A stretch of 64,000 bases of DNA from Armigeres subalbatus (taxonomy: Eukaryota > Arthropoda > Insecta > Diptera > Culicidae), in contig NC_085140.1 in NCBI RefSeq assembly GCF_024139115.2, forward strand, positions 159,056,452 through 159,120,451. The letters are read 5' to 3'. Below are positions 34,437-45,826 of the stretch, one piece after another (the first letter of the stretch is position 1; each line of letters opens with the position of its first letter). The notes below the pieces were generated by a model. That model worked only from the letters and a program-made list of their open reading frames with translations. It did not search any database and was not told the origin of the DNA. The position numbers were made by a program, and so were the translations under genes.

Positions 34437-35436
34437 CCAGGGTTCTGGTGTTCGGTAATTATTTTTACAGATCTAGCTCAGTAAAATATGATTTTACTGA
34501 GAAATCAGTAAACCAAATGTCAAAAATGATATTTTTACCGGTGACTCAGTTAATGGAAATAAAATTACTGACGACTGTAAAAAAAATTACTGATTTTTTC
34601 GGCAATTATGTTTTGTTCGGCTGTACGGCAAAAAAAATACTGACATGGACCGTAAAAAATATATTTTTACCGAACACCCCGTCAAATATGCTTACAAAAT
34701 TACCGAACACATCTGTTAACCAGCAACTGCAACTTGATAACAAATTTAGTCGCCATTTGCATTACTCAAGGTGTTGCAGTTTTATCTCTAGCGTAGTTTT
34801 GCATTTTTAGTTTTTACTTTAAATTCAAAATAAAATAATCTGTGGACAATCCCGAACAGGACAAATATAAATATTCAGCATAATAAAATAATGCCTTCCG
34901 GTATTTTGTGTTAAACAATAGGTCTTTCTTAGAGAATTCTTAAGCAAAGCACAGAAATATAAGATCGCAATTTATTCTTTCTGTCGCTCCTCTTCTTCCT
35001 TCTTTCAAAAGTGATTTTATAATCGCGTAATTTCCACCATACGCTTTCATTTAAAAATCTATTTGTTATTACAAATATTACTTATTTCCTATTTATTATA
35101 TTATTTCAAGTATTATTTTCTATTTTGAATTTTGAACCCAAAAAAACATCTTTTTACCGATCGATCGGTAATACAAATAAAGTTTTACCGAAAATATTGG
35201 TAAAATTTTACCGGCGTCCTGTTATTTTATTGACAGCCACGGTGAAGAAACAGCCTCAGAAACTACTGAACACGTCGTCAATTTTTTACCGAACAAACTG
35301 TAATTTTTGACAGTTCGTATTGATTTTTGTTTGCTGAGCGTTCGGTAATCCAAACAATTACCGGGCTCATTACCGAACGCTCAGCTGTTTGAAAACCCGG
35401 TAAAATTTTACCGATCCCAGTAATCTGAGTTTACTG
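34437..35436. mobile_element. 1-kb AT-rich insertion, TTACCG-rich, in BEL pol
   Basis: The pol frame breaks after S-D-A-S-E-K-C at about 35440 and resumes with V-N-L-L-T-A-K-S at 34430. The 1 kb between is AT-rich, repeatedly shows TTACCGA / TCGGTAA words in both orientations (for example TTCGGTAAT near 34449 and ATTACCGAAC near 35370), and has no ORF. Termini are imperfect (GTTCGGTAATTATTTTTACAG versus an inverted ACAGTAAACTCAG), so the class is not settled. Confidence 0.6.
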
Positions 35437-36650
35437 TGTACGCACTTCTCCGATGCATCGGAGAATCCATGGACTTCTAAACTCACGACTCCGGTAGTTG
35501 CAACGACCCATCGAGGGTTTCTGAGGACCGCCAAGTGCTGAAAGCTGTCCCGAAGTTCCAGCCCCTGATGTTGACGATTTTCGTTTAGCGGTTCCTTCCA
35601 ATCACATCCATCTCGCCATAGATCTTGGAGAAACAACTTTGCTTGTACCAGCACTGGTCCAGCTAGACCCAATGGATCAAACAGGCGGGCGATATCCGAA
35701 AGTACTATCTGCTTGGTCACTGGCAGTTGTGTGTTATAATTTGGAACATTAAACTGCAACTCATCCGAAATAGTATACCATTGTAATCCTAACGCCTTTA
35801 TGAGAACAGCAGCAGAGTGAGTTCGAAAAGAGTGCGCTCATCTCTCAGATGTGGTGGAATGACTGCTAAAACAGCCGCGCTGTTCGACGCCCATTTCCGC
35901 AGGGGTAGACCAGCGGAATTAGTCAGGTCGATTAGCTGTTGACAGAGCTCCTGACCTACTTCGATGCTATCTATTCCAGTAAGCATGTCATCCATATAAA
36001 AGTCACGCCCAAGAACCATTGCTGCCTCTGGATGACTATCGGACCCATCTTCAGCTAATTTCTGAAGACATTTAGTCGCGAGGTACGGAGCCGAAGATGT
36101 TCCGTACGTAACCGTTGTAAGTTGAAACGTTTGCAGCGGTTGGGTTGCGGAATCTCTGCATCGAATCCGTTGTAATTGATGATCACACTTCCTCACCCTG
36201 ATTTGCCGGTGCATTTTTTCACTGTCGGCGATGATTGCAAACTGCGGCATCCGGAATCTCAGAACGATAGACAGCAAATCATCTTGGATGACAGGACCAA
36301 CTAGAAGCGCGTCGTTGAGTGAGACACCGCTGTCCCTTGAGCATGACGCATCGAAAACCACACGTAATTTCGTGGTGATACTATCAGGTCTGGCGATGCA
36401 GTGGTGAGGCTGATAGTACGATGGAAGTGTATGGGGTTCCGCATCCGATATTGATTGCAAATGTCCGAGCTGCACGTACTCGTGTATGAAAGCAGTGTAT
36501 GCTTCTTTAGCGCAAGAGTAGCGTTCAACCGACGCTCAAACGTGTAGAGACGACGATCTGCAATATCTTTAGAACTCCCAAGCGAGGAAATCACTGAAGA
36601 CTTCGTAGGCAGAGCGACGATGAAACGACCAGACGGATCTCTTTAGACTG
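35437..36650 (-). pseudogene. BEL/Pao pol: reverse transcriptase
   Basis: Minus-strand frames carry G-R-F-I-V-A-L-P, R-L-Y-T-F-E-R-R-L, then L-R-V-V-F-D-A-S, the catalytic box F-Y-M-D-D-M-L-T-G, and L-F-D-P-L-G-L-A-G-P just before the insertion. At least three frame changes occur (near 36610, 36480 and 35780). The N-terminal RT part is joined to the protease stub by a deletion. Confidence 0.82.
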
Positions 36651-38262
36651 TTTTTTTTTTTCAAAAAACTTCAAACTAATACGACGTCTGACGGCCATCT
36701 CGATCGGCAAATATCAACGGCTTGATTTGGCAGTTCTAATGCCAACTTTGGAATGCGCGGGCCCACAATGAGGAGTCAGATGAAGAGAATACTTTCACCA
36801 GAACCGTCGACAAAAGAACGGTTGCAGGGACGATATACTCAGCTTCGGTGAATGGCATCGAAAAGTGGCTGGTTGCAGAGCCTGTTTTCTCGATGAAGCA
36901 GACTGCTGACGATTGGTTTGACTGTACGAGAACGAAGTCTGTGGATCTGTTGGTTTGGTGGGTGGAGTCGATTGGCTATTCGATGCAGCATTGTGTGGTC
37001 AAACGCGACAAGTACCACTCATACAGGCTTTGACGAGACAAGTACCACTCATACAGGCTTTGACGAGATGCGAAGGTGACAAACAGTTAATGCAGAGAGC
37101 GTTTTTCTTCGTGGCTTCAAACCATTGAACAGGAGTCATTTTTCGAAACACTTCGCATTGATAGGGTGAGTGGGCCAACTATTTACAGAAGGGGCATGAT
37201 TTCTGAAGGGTTACGGTTGCATGAGCGACGTTCAGCTCAGTGGGGCGGTGTGTGGATGATCGAGAAGAATCGGTCGATCGACCTTTGGACGCGTCAAGGG
37301 ATTGCAGTACCAGACTATGATTTCGCAGGAAATTCACGAGATCGGTATAGCTAGGAACCAGTGTTGATTTCCGGTGGGTTTCCCAATGGCGGAGAGTTGC
37401 AGGATCCAAACGAGAACTCAGCATAAACACCAACAAAGTACTCCAATTGGCTGTTCGTTCTCCCGCCTTCTACAGCATTTTCAAACTGCGCTCGAACGTA
37501 TGGATCAAGCGATTCAAAGACTAGTAACACTCTTTTTTGACGGCATCGGCCATGAAAAGCGCTTCAACGTATGACTTTACGATCAGGTATTTATTTTCAA
37601 AGCGCTTCTCTAGAACTTCCCACGCCACAGCATAATTATCGGAGGTCACTTCTATCACCTCAACTACGCGCTTCGCCTCCTTCGAGAGGGACGAAAGAAG
37701 GTAAGAAAATTTGTCCACGTCGCTAAGATGGGTATTTGACGCAATCAGCGAATGGAACGAATCTCGAAAAGGCCACTCCCTAATAGTACCATCAAAAATT
37801 GGCAGTTTGATCTCCGGCAGCTTAACCCGAATTTGCTGCACCGGAATAGGTACGACTCCTCTGGATGGTGGTAGGTACGACTCCTCTGGATGCGTTACCC
37901 TTAAGTTGAATTTTGAACAGAATGAATCCCTTTAGTCTCAAATAAGTGGACACGAATGAGGCTCTTGCCTCTCTATTCGCTTGTTCAATTGATTGAGGTT
38001 CAACTGAAGCCCCCTTCTGTGATTGTTGTAGTGTGTCTGCCTCCAGCCTTTGCTTAACATCATTTTGGAATTCATCTGAAACCTCTAGCTGCAACCTAGT
38101 ATCTTTATAATCATCAAAAATCTCCTTGAGGCGCTCTTTCCACTCCTCGAGCATGACACTGTCCCTTTCATCTTGGTACTCGTCAACCAGATGGGCCAGA
38201 TTCCGCAAAGAATCCCGATAGAAACGTTCTCCCTTTGCCAACCTTCTTAAATTCGGGGCCAT
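36651..38262 (-). pseudogene. BEL/Pao gag with zinc knuckle and protease stub
   Basis: Starts M-A-P-N-L-R-R at 38262. It includes the gag core I-K-L-P-I-F-D-G (37810-37530), S-R-L-D-P-A-T-L-R-H-W-E (about 37410), the knuckle C-P-F-C-K ... Y-Q-C-E-V-F and C-I-N-C-L-S ... H-L-V-K-A-C (37185-37020), and a protease beginning V-L-L-S-T-V-L-V-K-V that ends before the catalytic D-S-A. Two tandem duplications are visible: about 30 bp at 37016-37075 and about 25 bp at 37845-37895, the latter near a frame change. Confidence 0.8.
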
Positions 38263-39001
38263 AGGGCGAACTTAAACAATCGCAGACGATGTGTGTATGC
38301 AGGTTTTTGTCAAGTTCCACCCAAAATGCCAAAATTCCGTGATTTGTAACCAATCAGATCATGCAAAGCAAAATTCTCGAAAACTTCAGCGATAAGTGAT
38401 TATTTCCTCGCGATCGGATCACATGCAGCATGCAGTACTTACAGTCGTCGATGACCCCACGTGGTAATGTCCAAGCCACGTGTGCTCACTGTTGTTGAAT
38501 TCGTTGCTATAGAACGCCACCGACAAACGTGAGGAAACAATGCAGCAATAGACCAGCTTCACAATCGAGAGATTGTTACCCGCTAGCTATCTCCGAAGCT
38601 AGGGAAGGGAGGCAATTACAGGGTCGTTTACTCTAATGATTACACACCACACCACTCAAACTCACCTGCAGCAGGAGCATACACACGTGTGTTACGCGAC
38701 ACGTGCTCTCTGATGTGACAAGGTGGAAAGGTTACCAAAACGTTTCGTACCCAATAAGATGCTCAAAAGCTTACCGAATCAACAAATTCCAGAACTGACC
38801 TCTGCGGGCGAGGCTTGACGACTCCTTTGCGAGTCCGGAGGAACGCATAAAAAGCAAAATGGAGAAGAAACCTCAGGGAATGCTAGCTTGAAAGTAATAT
38901 GCTACCTACACAATAGTTTCTAATTTAACATGCTTATTTATTGGCCTACATTGGCCCTTCTATCAATGTGACGTCACTAGACATAGGGGTACTTAACACT
39001 C
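38263..39001 (-). repeat. Putative BEL/Pao 5' LTR and leader
   Basis: On the minus strand the region starts TGTTAAGTACCCCTATG at 39001, has AATAAATAAGCATG near 38945 (possible poly(A) signal) and leads into gag at 38262. TGTT...start and position fit an LTR, but no second copy is present in the window, so the boundary and primer-binding site are not established. Confidence 0.4.
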
Positions 39002-39650
39002 GTTGGCCTCCTGTGGCATCGGAACTCGTTGGTCGACTGCATCCGGTGACTGGATCGGTGAGTGATGGTAGGTAGCAGCTGTCTTTCTCGGGTCCGACTG
39101 CTGATCGCCGGACTGCTCCATAGGCTTCGGTCGAATCGCACCGGGAGCGTTGCTTGTCGGTCGCGGTTTGCTGGCTTCGGCACGCCGTGGTACAGCTGGG
39201 AGGCCACGGAATGCTTACTAGTTCGCCTACGGGATTCTGTGGTCCAATCCCACCGTAGACGCGATGATCGGTCCGTGTTTCTGCTCCACTGGTAGCTTTG
39301 CCGTGGTAGCGAGGCGACGGCAGCACGACGGCACGAGGAGATGGCTCCGAAAGGCTTGCTACGGAGTATTGTTGGCCAGTCTACCGGGGATGCGGTAATC
39401 GCGCCGTTCCTGGGCTTGACAGGGGACAATGGTTGTTGCGGGATGGCTTGTCGTACTCGAATTGGCCTACTGAGTGGCGTAGATGGATTCGAATGGCCGC
39501 CGCTGGCTCGATGCACGCGGTGTTCACAGCGATGGCGATTTGATCGGGCCTTTAGCCACCGGATTGACGAGATGGCCGGGCGAAGGAATGCCCAAAGTCT
39601 GTCCACAGACCTCGATTTGATGAGGGATGCAAGTGCGCTACAGTAGGCCA
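39002..39650. other. GC-rich block upstream of the putative LTR
   Basis: Long overlapping frames on both strands (minus 39651-38977, 224 codons; plus 39341-39646), Pro/Arg/Ser-rich, with no known motif. It ends exactly where the putative LTR begins, so it could be the 3' coding tail of another LTR element. Not resolved. Confidence 0.25.
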
Positions 39651-41510
39651 CCGAACGTCGTATCTGCGATCACCACCCTGTCAAGCAGTAAAGAAAGAGA
39701 AAAAGGCCACCGAATGGACCTTTTTCTCGTTGGTTTTGTCGATATTACAAATTTATGGTTTTTCAACAGAAGTGGTCTTTATAACTCTGACCGTACTACA
39801 ATACAAAACTTTCAATGTACTTCTTCTTCCGTACTATTGTTCTTCTCCGTACTATTGTTCTTTTCCGTACTATTTCGAGTTAGGGCTTTTGTTTTTTCGA
39901 CCACACAATCACTTCTTACTAGCACTACATAGGAATCTTCACCATTAATTGGTTTCAATCAAAGTTAACTTATTTATCCGACGCGCACTTCTATTCCCGT
40001 AGGAGGTCACGGACAGACTAAATTGTTCCGGGATGAAGCTGAGCTATATAATAATTAGCGTTGTTCTTTTTAATTTGGCAACCATTCTCTCATGCGACTC
40101 CGGAGAGCAGATGAACGAAATTGACGAGCATTCTCTTTTTTATGCTCACGCTCAAACCACTGTACATAAATTGAAAAGTGACATTTGTATGTAACTCATT
40201 TCGGTACTCACTTTATTCACCATTCATATTAGTGAGATGGTTAGTCTCGCTAGTATAGCATGGATGAATTACCCGGTGGGCTTGAAGGACGGGAATCTAA
40301 CGCTTGCGGAGGAGCTGCAAATAACATTTGTAGCCGCAGGTTACAAGATGGCTTCGATGATTGCACACTATCAGCGACCGTTAGCACCAACAACTATGGT
40401 TTCGCAATAACTACACAGTACGCGGAAGTAATTGTTCGATACGTTCACTATTCACAGTTCGCATATGCTTTATGCATATGCATTTAGTTCTTATCACTGT
40501 TCTTAACACTTAATTCCACTTTGCCAATTGAAACCGACGTAGACAAAATCGCGAACACAATATCCAACATCAAACAATCCGGTTCGAAGGACCATACTTT
40601 ATGTAGCAATTTCGAATTTGGATTGATTATGCTTGTGATACACTATTGTCGCGCTTATCTTTTTCTAGAGTGCTGCGGCGGTCTTACACTCGCAGGCTCG
40701 ACTGCGAAAGTAAACGTCAAGATAGCCGCCGTGTTAAAAGATAGGCAGATTTTTCCCGCTCAAAACAAAACCACGTGCTTTTCGCGAAATGACAGCAGTG
40801 TTCGATTGCATTAGTGAGAGGCAACCGGAGTCACTGAGTACATGGAGAGTGTTTATCATGAGAAGTACATACGGTTGGTGTGATTTTTATTGACTCTGTT
40901 GTGTTTAGTGACCGTTGCGATTACCTGAAAAGCAACCAGCAGGAAGCCGCAGTATTCTATTTTATCTCGAGATGCATAATATCGTTTTCTAGCAGTTTGT
41001 GCTTCCACGGACTACGATACTACTTTAGATTTTGGATTCAACACTTTTCATATAGTAATCCTTAACAGATTTTCCGGTAACAAGTTGCATACGAAAGGTG
41101 GTAAAGTCTTGTTTATCGCTATTGATTCGTTCGAAACATTTCTTCATAACATTTTGCTGGTAAAAACGAAAATGCGCATCAACAAGAATATGGGTGGATA
41201 TTATTTGTGTCTACAAATTAACCATAACTTAGGCGATTGATTTTTTATCCTTGTTGCCGTGGGTAATTCCGACGGAACTGAAAGGGTTAATAGCGCGAAC
41301 GCACGCGATGAGCGATGCAGCTAACGCGCTCCATTTTGTTGTTTGGCTTACCGTCGACACACAAACATTAGCGAATTAATTGAAGCAGAAGCGAGAGAAA
41401 ACAGAACGGCCATCACAGATGTTGATGAGATTTGCCACAAAGTTGGATCCTTCATGTTAAATGATAATGTCCGTTATTGTATGATTGTGAATTGTTAGAA
41501 TTTTGCTATA
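39651..41510. other. Unassigned, no gene seen
   Basis: Three direct repeats of TCCGTACTATTGTTCTTC lie at 39825-39875. 39640-40020 may be further LTR-like DNA: on the minus strand it begins TGTCCGTGACCTCC and contains AATAAGTTAAC. The rest holds short frames only. Confidence 0.3.
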
Positions 41511-41751
41511 CACTGACAAAAATCCAATCATATCCATTATGTGTGGCACACATAAATTTTGACTATAGCATTTTCCACATAACGGCTATGTGAATTCGCA
41601 TAGCACATATGTGGAAACACACATAACCGTTATTAACTAATAACCTTTATGTGGATTCTCCTATAGCGGGGGATTATTAACACACACATAAAATTTATTT
41701 GTAAATTTCTTTAGATTTTTGCCAATAAAAATGTGTGGATTTTTATTAGTG
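41511..41751. mobile_element. MITE, TA-flanked, 241 bp
   Basis: The ends are CACTGACAAAAATCCAATCA and, inverted, CACTAATAAAAATCCACACA. TA lies at 41509-41510 and 41752-41753. The inside has many ATGTGTGG / CCACATA words. Tc1/mariner-like by target site. Confidence 0.7.
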
Positions 41752-41834
41752 TACAGTAAGTGTTTGTTTGTGAGTAAGCGAAAGTGATGTAGTTATTATG
41801 AATTTGTCGTTTGTAGATTATTACGGTACGGTTC

Positions 41835-43510
41835 ATCGTCTTGGAAAAAGCGCCAGCAGGAAGATCGAGACCGTGAAGAGACGGAGGAACTGTACCGCGC
41901 TAATAACGCACGAAAGTTCTATGAGAAGTTGAACCGTTCACGTAAGGGCCACGTGCCACAGCCCGATATGTGTAAGGACATAAACGGGAACCTTCTTACG
42001 AACGAGTGTGAGGTGATCCAAAGGTGGCGGCAGCACTACGAAGAGCACCTAAGCGATATGGCAGACAACGGTGGCGGTATGGTAATGAACCTAGGAGCAC
42101 GCGCGCAGGACATGCGACTTCCGGCTCCGAATCTCCAGGAAATCCAGGAGGAGATCGGCCGGCTGAAAAACAACAAAGCCCCTGGAGTTGACCAACTACC
42201 AGGAGAGCTGTTTAAACACGGTGGTGAAGCACTGGCTAGAGCGCTGCATTGGGTGATTACCAAGGTTTGGAAGGATGAGGTTTCGCCGACGACATTGATA
42301 TCATGGCATGTAACTTTGAGAGGATGGAGGAAGCCTACATCAGACTGAAAAGCGAAGCTAAACGGATTGGACTAGTCATCAACACGTCGAAGACGAAGTA
42401 CATGATAGGAAGAGGCTCAAGAGAGGTCAATGTGAGCCACCTACCACGAGTTTCTATCGGTGGTGACGAAATCGAGGTGGTTGAAGAATTCGTGTACTTG
42501 GGCTCACTGGTGACCGCCGATAACGATACCATTAGCATTGAGCAATTCGCACAAATTCGTAGGTGGTACAAGCCAAGACTATTGTATGAGAGTAGCATTA
42601 CTTTCATCCGTTACCTCAGATATTGATTTGGGACTAATCACTATCTCTTAGATGGCAGCATTGAACTTTCCAATAGTCAAGATCTGTCCTGGCCACGTCC
42701 TTGCGAATGCTGGGGAAGGGGAAGGATGGTTAGTTGGACACCTACTTAAGAAAGATGCAGAGAACTCTACGACCTCTCATAGGTGCCACGGGAGGTTTTG
42801 GGATTGTGTGGAAGATTATAACAGTAGGAATCGTTTTGGTAGAACGTGAAACACAGAAAGAACTAAGATAGAAATACAAAGTATGAAAGGGTCGAGCCTG
42901 GAATTGAACCCGCAACCTTCTGCGATAACGATACCAGCAGAGAAATTCGGAGACGCATAGTGGCTGGAAATCGTACGTACTTTGGACTCCGCAAGAGGCT
43001 TCGATCGAATAGAGTTCGCCGCCGTACCAATCTGACTATCTACAAAACGCTTATAAGACCGGTAGTTCTCTACGGACACGAGACCTGGACGATGCTTGTG
43101 GAGGACCAACGCGCACTGGGAGTTTTCGAAAGGAAAGTGTTGCGTACCATCTATGGTGGGTTTCAGATGGCGGACGGTACGTGGAGGAGGCGAATGAACC
43201 ACGAGTTGCATCAGCTGTTGGGAGAACCATCCATCGTTCACACCGCAAAAATCGGAAGACTGCGGTGGGCCGGGCACGTAGCCAGAATGTCGGACAGTAA
43301 TCCGGTGAAAATGGTTCTCGACAACGATCCGACGGGAACAAGAAGGCGAGGTGCACAGCGGGCAAGGTGGATCGATCAGGTGGAGGACGACTTGCGGACC
43401 CTCCGCAGACTGCGTGGTTGGCGAAGTGCAGCCATGAACCGAGCTGAATGGAGAAGTCTTTTATGTGCAGCACAGGCCACTCCGGCCTTAGTCTGATGAT
43501 AAATAAAAAA
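41835..43510 (+). mobile_element. RTE-like LINE with internal deletion and inserted SINE
   Basis: The frame from about 41845 encodes the pre-RT linker (A-R-K-F-Y-E-K-L-N; W-R-Q-H-Y-E-E-H-L) and the start of RT (K-N-N-K-A-P-G-V-D). At about 42278 it jumps directly to F-A-D-D-I-D-I-M (catalytic box), so the RT core between is deleted. It then runs V-Y-L-G-S-L-V-T-A-D, a SINE insertion (42531-42922), then R-E-I-R-R-R-I, R-P-V-V-L-Y-G-H-E-T-W, L-R-W-A-G-H-V-A-R-M, and stops at 43494. The 3' end is TGATGATAAATAAAAAAAAA. Confidence 0.8.
42531..42922 (-). mobile_element. tRNA-like SINE inside the RTE copy, 13-bp TSD
   Basis: The perfect 13-bp repeat CGATAACGATACC flanks it (42518-42530 and 42923-42935). 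On the minus strand it begins CAGAAGGTTGCGGGTTCAAT (B-box-like). A downstream phrase resembles the SINE body at 19843-20465 (ATACTTTGTATTTCTATC). The A-box part is absent. Removing it restores the RTE reading frame. Confidence 0.75.
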
Positions 43511-43997
43511 AAATCATCGTCTTGTTTGTCTCTCAATTGAGTCATCGTCTTTGAGAATTGTGCTACCGTTGTTTACCGTAAGTTTGATCCTCGATAGTTT
43601 CTTCGTATTTAGATTTGTTTGAAACTAAATTAATTGTTTGTTTAGAATCGTCCGCTAGTCTGAAGACAAATAGCAGGAAAAGGTTTGTTGAGGAAGAAAA
43701 CTAGATTGTATGTTTATTGTATTTTATTTTTTATGTTATTATTCAAGAAAATTTATTTTTAGTTGAGTTCGTTCACCAACCCACTTGAGATCGTTTTCTT
43801 GCACCCGGAGGGTGTAGCAATCCTCGTGTTGGACTAACAATTATTGTACAATCATATAAACTTTTTTTGCGAATCGTTCATCAAAACGATTGCAACAACA
43901 AACCTATCTACATTCCAAACTTCCATTCTGATGATGAAGTAGCAATCGCGAGCGGTCAATCTTGATCATGCTCAACCGCGCATTTCTTAAAAATAGT
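43511..43997. other. Non-coding, no gene seen
   Basis: AT-rich sequence between the LINE 3' end and the next SINE. Nothing recognisable. Confidence 0.4.
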
Positions 43998-44250
43998 TAC
44001 TTGAGTGGTCTCCAATTAGCCTTGCGAGCAAAGGCGTGGGATTGCCAATCCGGAGATGACGAGTTTGGTTCGCGGTCCGGTCTAGGATGTTTTCGGGTGG
44101 GAAGCATGTTCGACACCCTGGGCATAGCGTATCCATTGTACTTGCCACACAAGATACATACTCATTCAATAATGGCGCGCACAGAAAGCTTTTAAATAAT
44201 AGCTGAGGAAATGCTAATAAAATTCTAAGTTGAAGCATTGTTGAAGCAAG
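43998..44250 (+). mobile_element. tRNA-derived SINE of a second family
   Basis: A tRNA-like head (CGAGCAAAGGCGTGGGATTG, then GACGAGTTTGGTTCGCGGTC as the B-box side) is followed by GGGCATAGCGTATCCATTGT, ACTTGCCACACAAGATACAT and AGCTGAGGAAATGCTAATAA. This body is the mosquito SINE type with 'GGCATAGTGTATCCATCG'-like sequence, related in layout to Feilai but distinct. No clear TSD was found. Confidence 0.6.
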
Positions 44251-45826
44251 TTATTTGAGATTTGTTTGCACATTTTGACTATTTCGGAAAGCTGCCAAAT
44301 TAAAAACAGTGAGATTTAAATTTTTCGTGAGGGTTTTTATTTCAATTTTTGATTATTTCTATAGAATAGACTTTTTTACATTTATTTATAAAATGTGCTT
44401 ATTTTATGAGAGTTTTGCCATTTTCTTCCAACGATACCAAAATTCACTGTTTATCGGGTTTCAAATAATTCTATAAATAAGTAAATAAAATTAGACACAT
44501 GGGGCAAACGTGCACATTTCAACGCGAAAAAATAAACAGTACAAGGAACAGCTATATGAGGGCCCTTTTTAGTGTTGTGACTTGTCCGCAAATAAGCCAC
44601 ACTTTCCAAATCGCGTTGCGTAATAGAAATAAATTTATTGCGCAAAGGGAAGATGCGTGATCTATAGCTTAGCTAGCTAATAATGCAGAATGAAGAGAGA
44701 TATGCAAACTTATTATCCTTTACACATTGTTTGAACAACTGAAAAAAAATAGAAACAAATAAAGGGAACTGATACAGTATTACTATTATCGCTTCCCGAA
44801 TGACATGTTTCTTGATCCGTAATGACTACACGCGCTATAAATCAACGTTAAAAAAAATGGTTTACCAGGTCCACAAATAATAATTATCGACGTACATAGA
44901 ACACTAACACAGGTAGCGGTGGAAGAAATTCAGGACAGTCAACTTCCTGATCTCGTCCACTCGTGACTGCTCCTTTTCGAATAACGATGTGCCACAGCAC
45001 TGCGATTGGGACGCGTTGACTTTGTTTAAAGGTAGACTTGCTTTCTGAATTTCGTTGAGCTTTTTCATATATTTGGAGTATTGTGCAAGCCAATAGACCA
45101 TCAACCAATTTCACTATAGTAAGAGTATCGATCGACTTGCATGGAATTGGAATACCCCTGAAGCATGTAATGTTGTTTCGCAAATTTTATTCAATTTCTA
45201 GCGTTATCGATTCTGTTTGTAGTTAAGAGAGTAATGTGTAAACTAATTAAAATAGAAATGTAAAATTGGAAAGTGATTGGCATTAAAACAAACACGATTC
45301 GCTCGGATAGAAGAAATCACGCGCTCGCTCTCTGTGTTTTTCTATTCTGTTTTATGAACTAGTTAGTAATAGTTACGATTAATAGTAGAGTTGCTTTTCT
45401 GATCCTTCGTAATAATGTTTTTTCTGCATTATTCTGCGTACGCCTTATGATTAGTGTAAGTGTATATAGTCCAGTTATATACAAATTTGTGTTTGTGTGT
45501 GTTTTGCTTGCAGAATTGTGTGTAAGTTTCTGTTTGCACTCATTTTTGCGTACGTAGATTTACATCATATTATCACCTAGCATAAATTTGTTCTTACGAA
45601 GTTACAGTAAAATTCTCATTTTCAGGATTTTCGTGTTTTTCTATGTTTCATTAGAAAAAATAACAAATCTTGCTCTGCTTATACGTTTAGATCTAATAGG
45701 GAAAGGGATCTCGAGGGAATAATGGGGATTGAATGTGATATTCTCGACTTTAAGGAAACGGACGACGGATGACGAAGACAAAAAAGGAGGAAGGGAGATA
45801 AAATAATATTTTAAGGGTTGTCGCTT
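44251..45826 (-). other. Probable 3' UTR / downstream region of the TGIF gene
   Basis: There is no recognisable coding sequence between the SINE and the TGIF stop codon. The part nearest 45827 is expected to be its 3' UTR. Candidate poly(A) signals on the minus strand occur at 45184-45189 and 44628-44635. Confidence 0.35.
45184..45189 (-). terminator. Candidate poly(A) signal, TGIF gene
   Basis: AATAAA on the minus strand about 640 bp after the stop. It is one of several in AT-rich DNA, so its use is uncertain. Confidence 0.3.

Larger units (their letters stand above)
31741..39001 (-). mobile_element. BEL/Pao LTR retrotransposon, internally deleted, with nested insertions
   Basis: On the minus strand the order is: putative 5' LTR/leader, gag with zinc knuckle, a protease stub, reverse transcriptase, RNase-H-side region, integrase zinc-binding part and integrase C-terminal tail. 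This gag-pol order and the motifs (described in the sub-entries) are those of BEL/Pao elements. Missing are the protease active site with the N-terminal part of RT, and the integrase catalytic core. It is interrupted by a TIR element (31979-33602) and a 1-kb insertion (34437-35436), so it is an inert relic. Confidence 0.8.

Noticed and set aside
38977..39651. 224-codon minus-strand frame
   Set aside because: GC-rich region open in several frames on both strands; no motif; adjoins LTR-like DNA. Reported only as an unassigned block.
43051..43545. 164-codon minus-strand frame
   Set aside because: Antisense shadow of the RTE C-terminal coding region on the plus strand.
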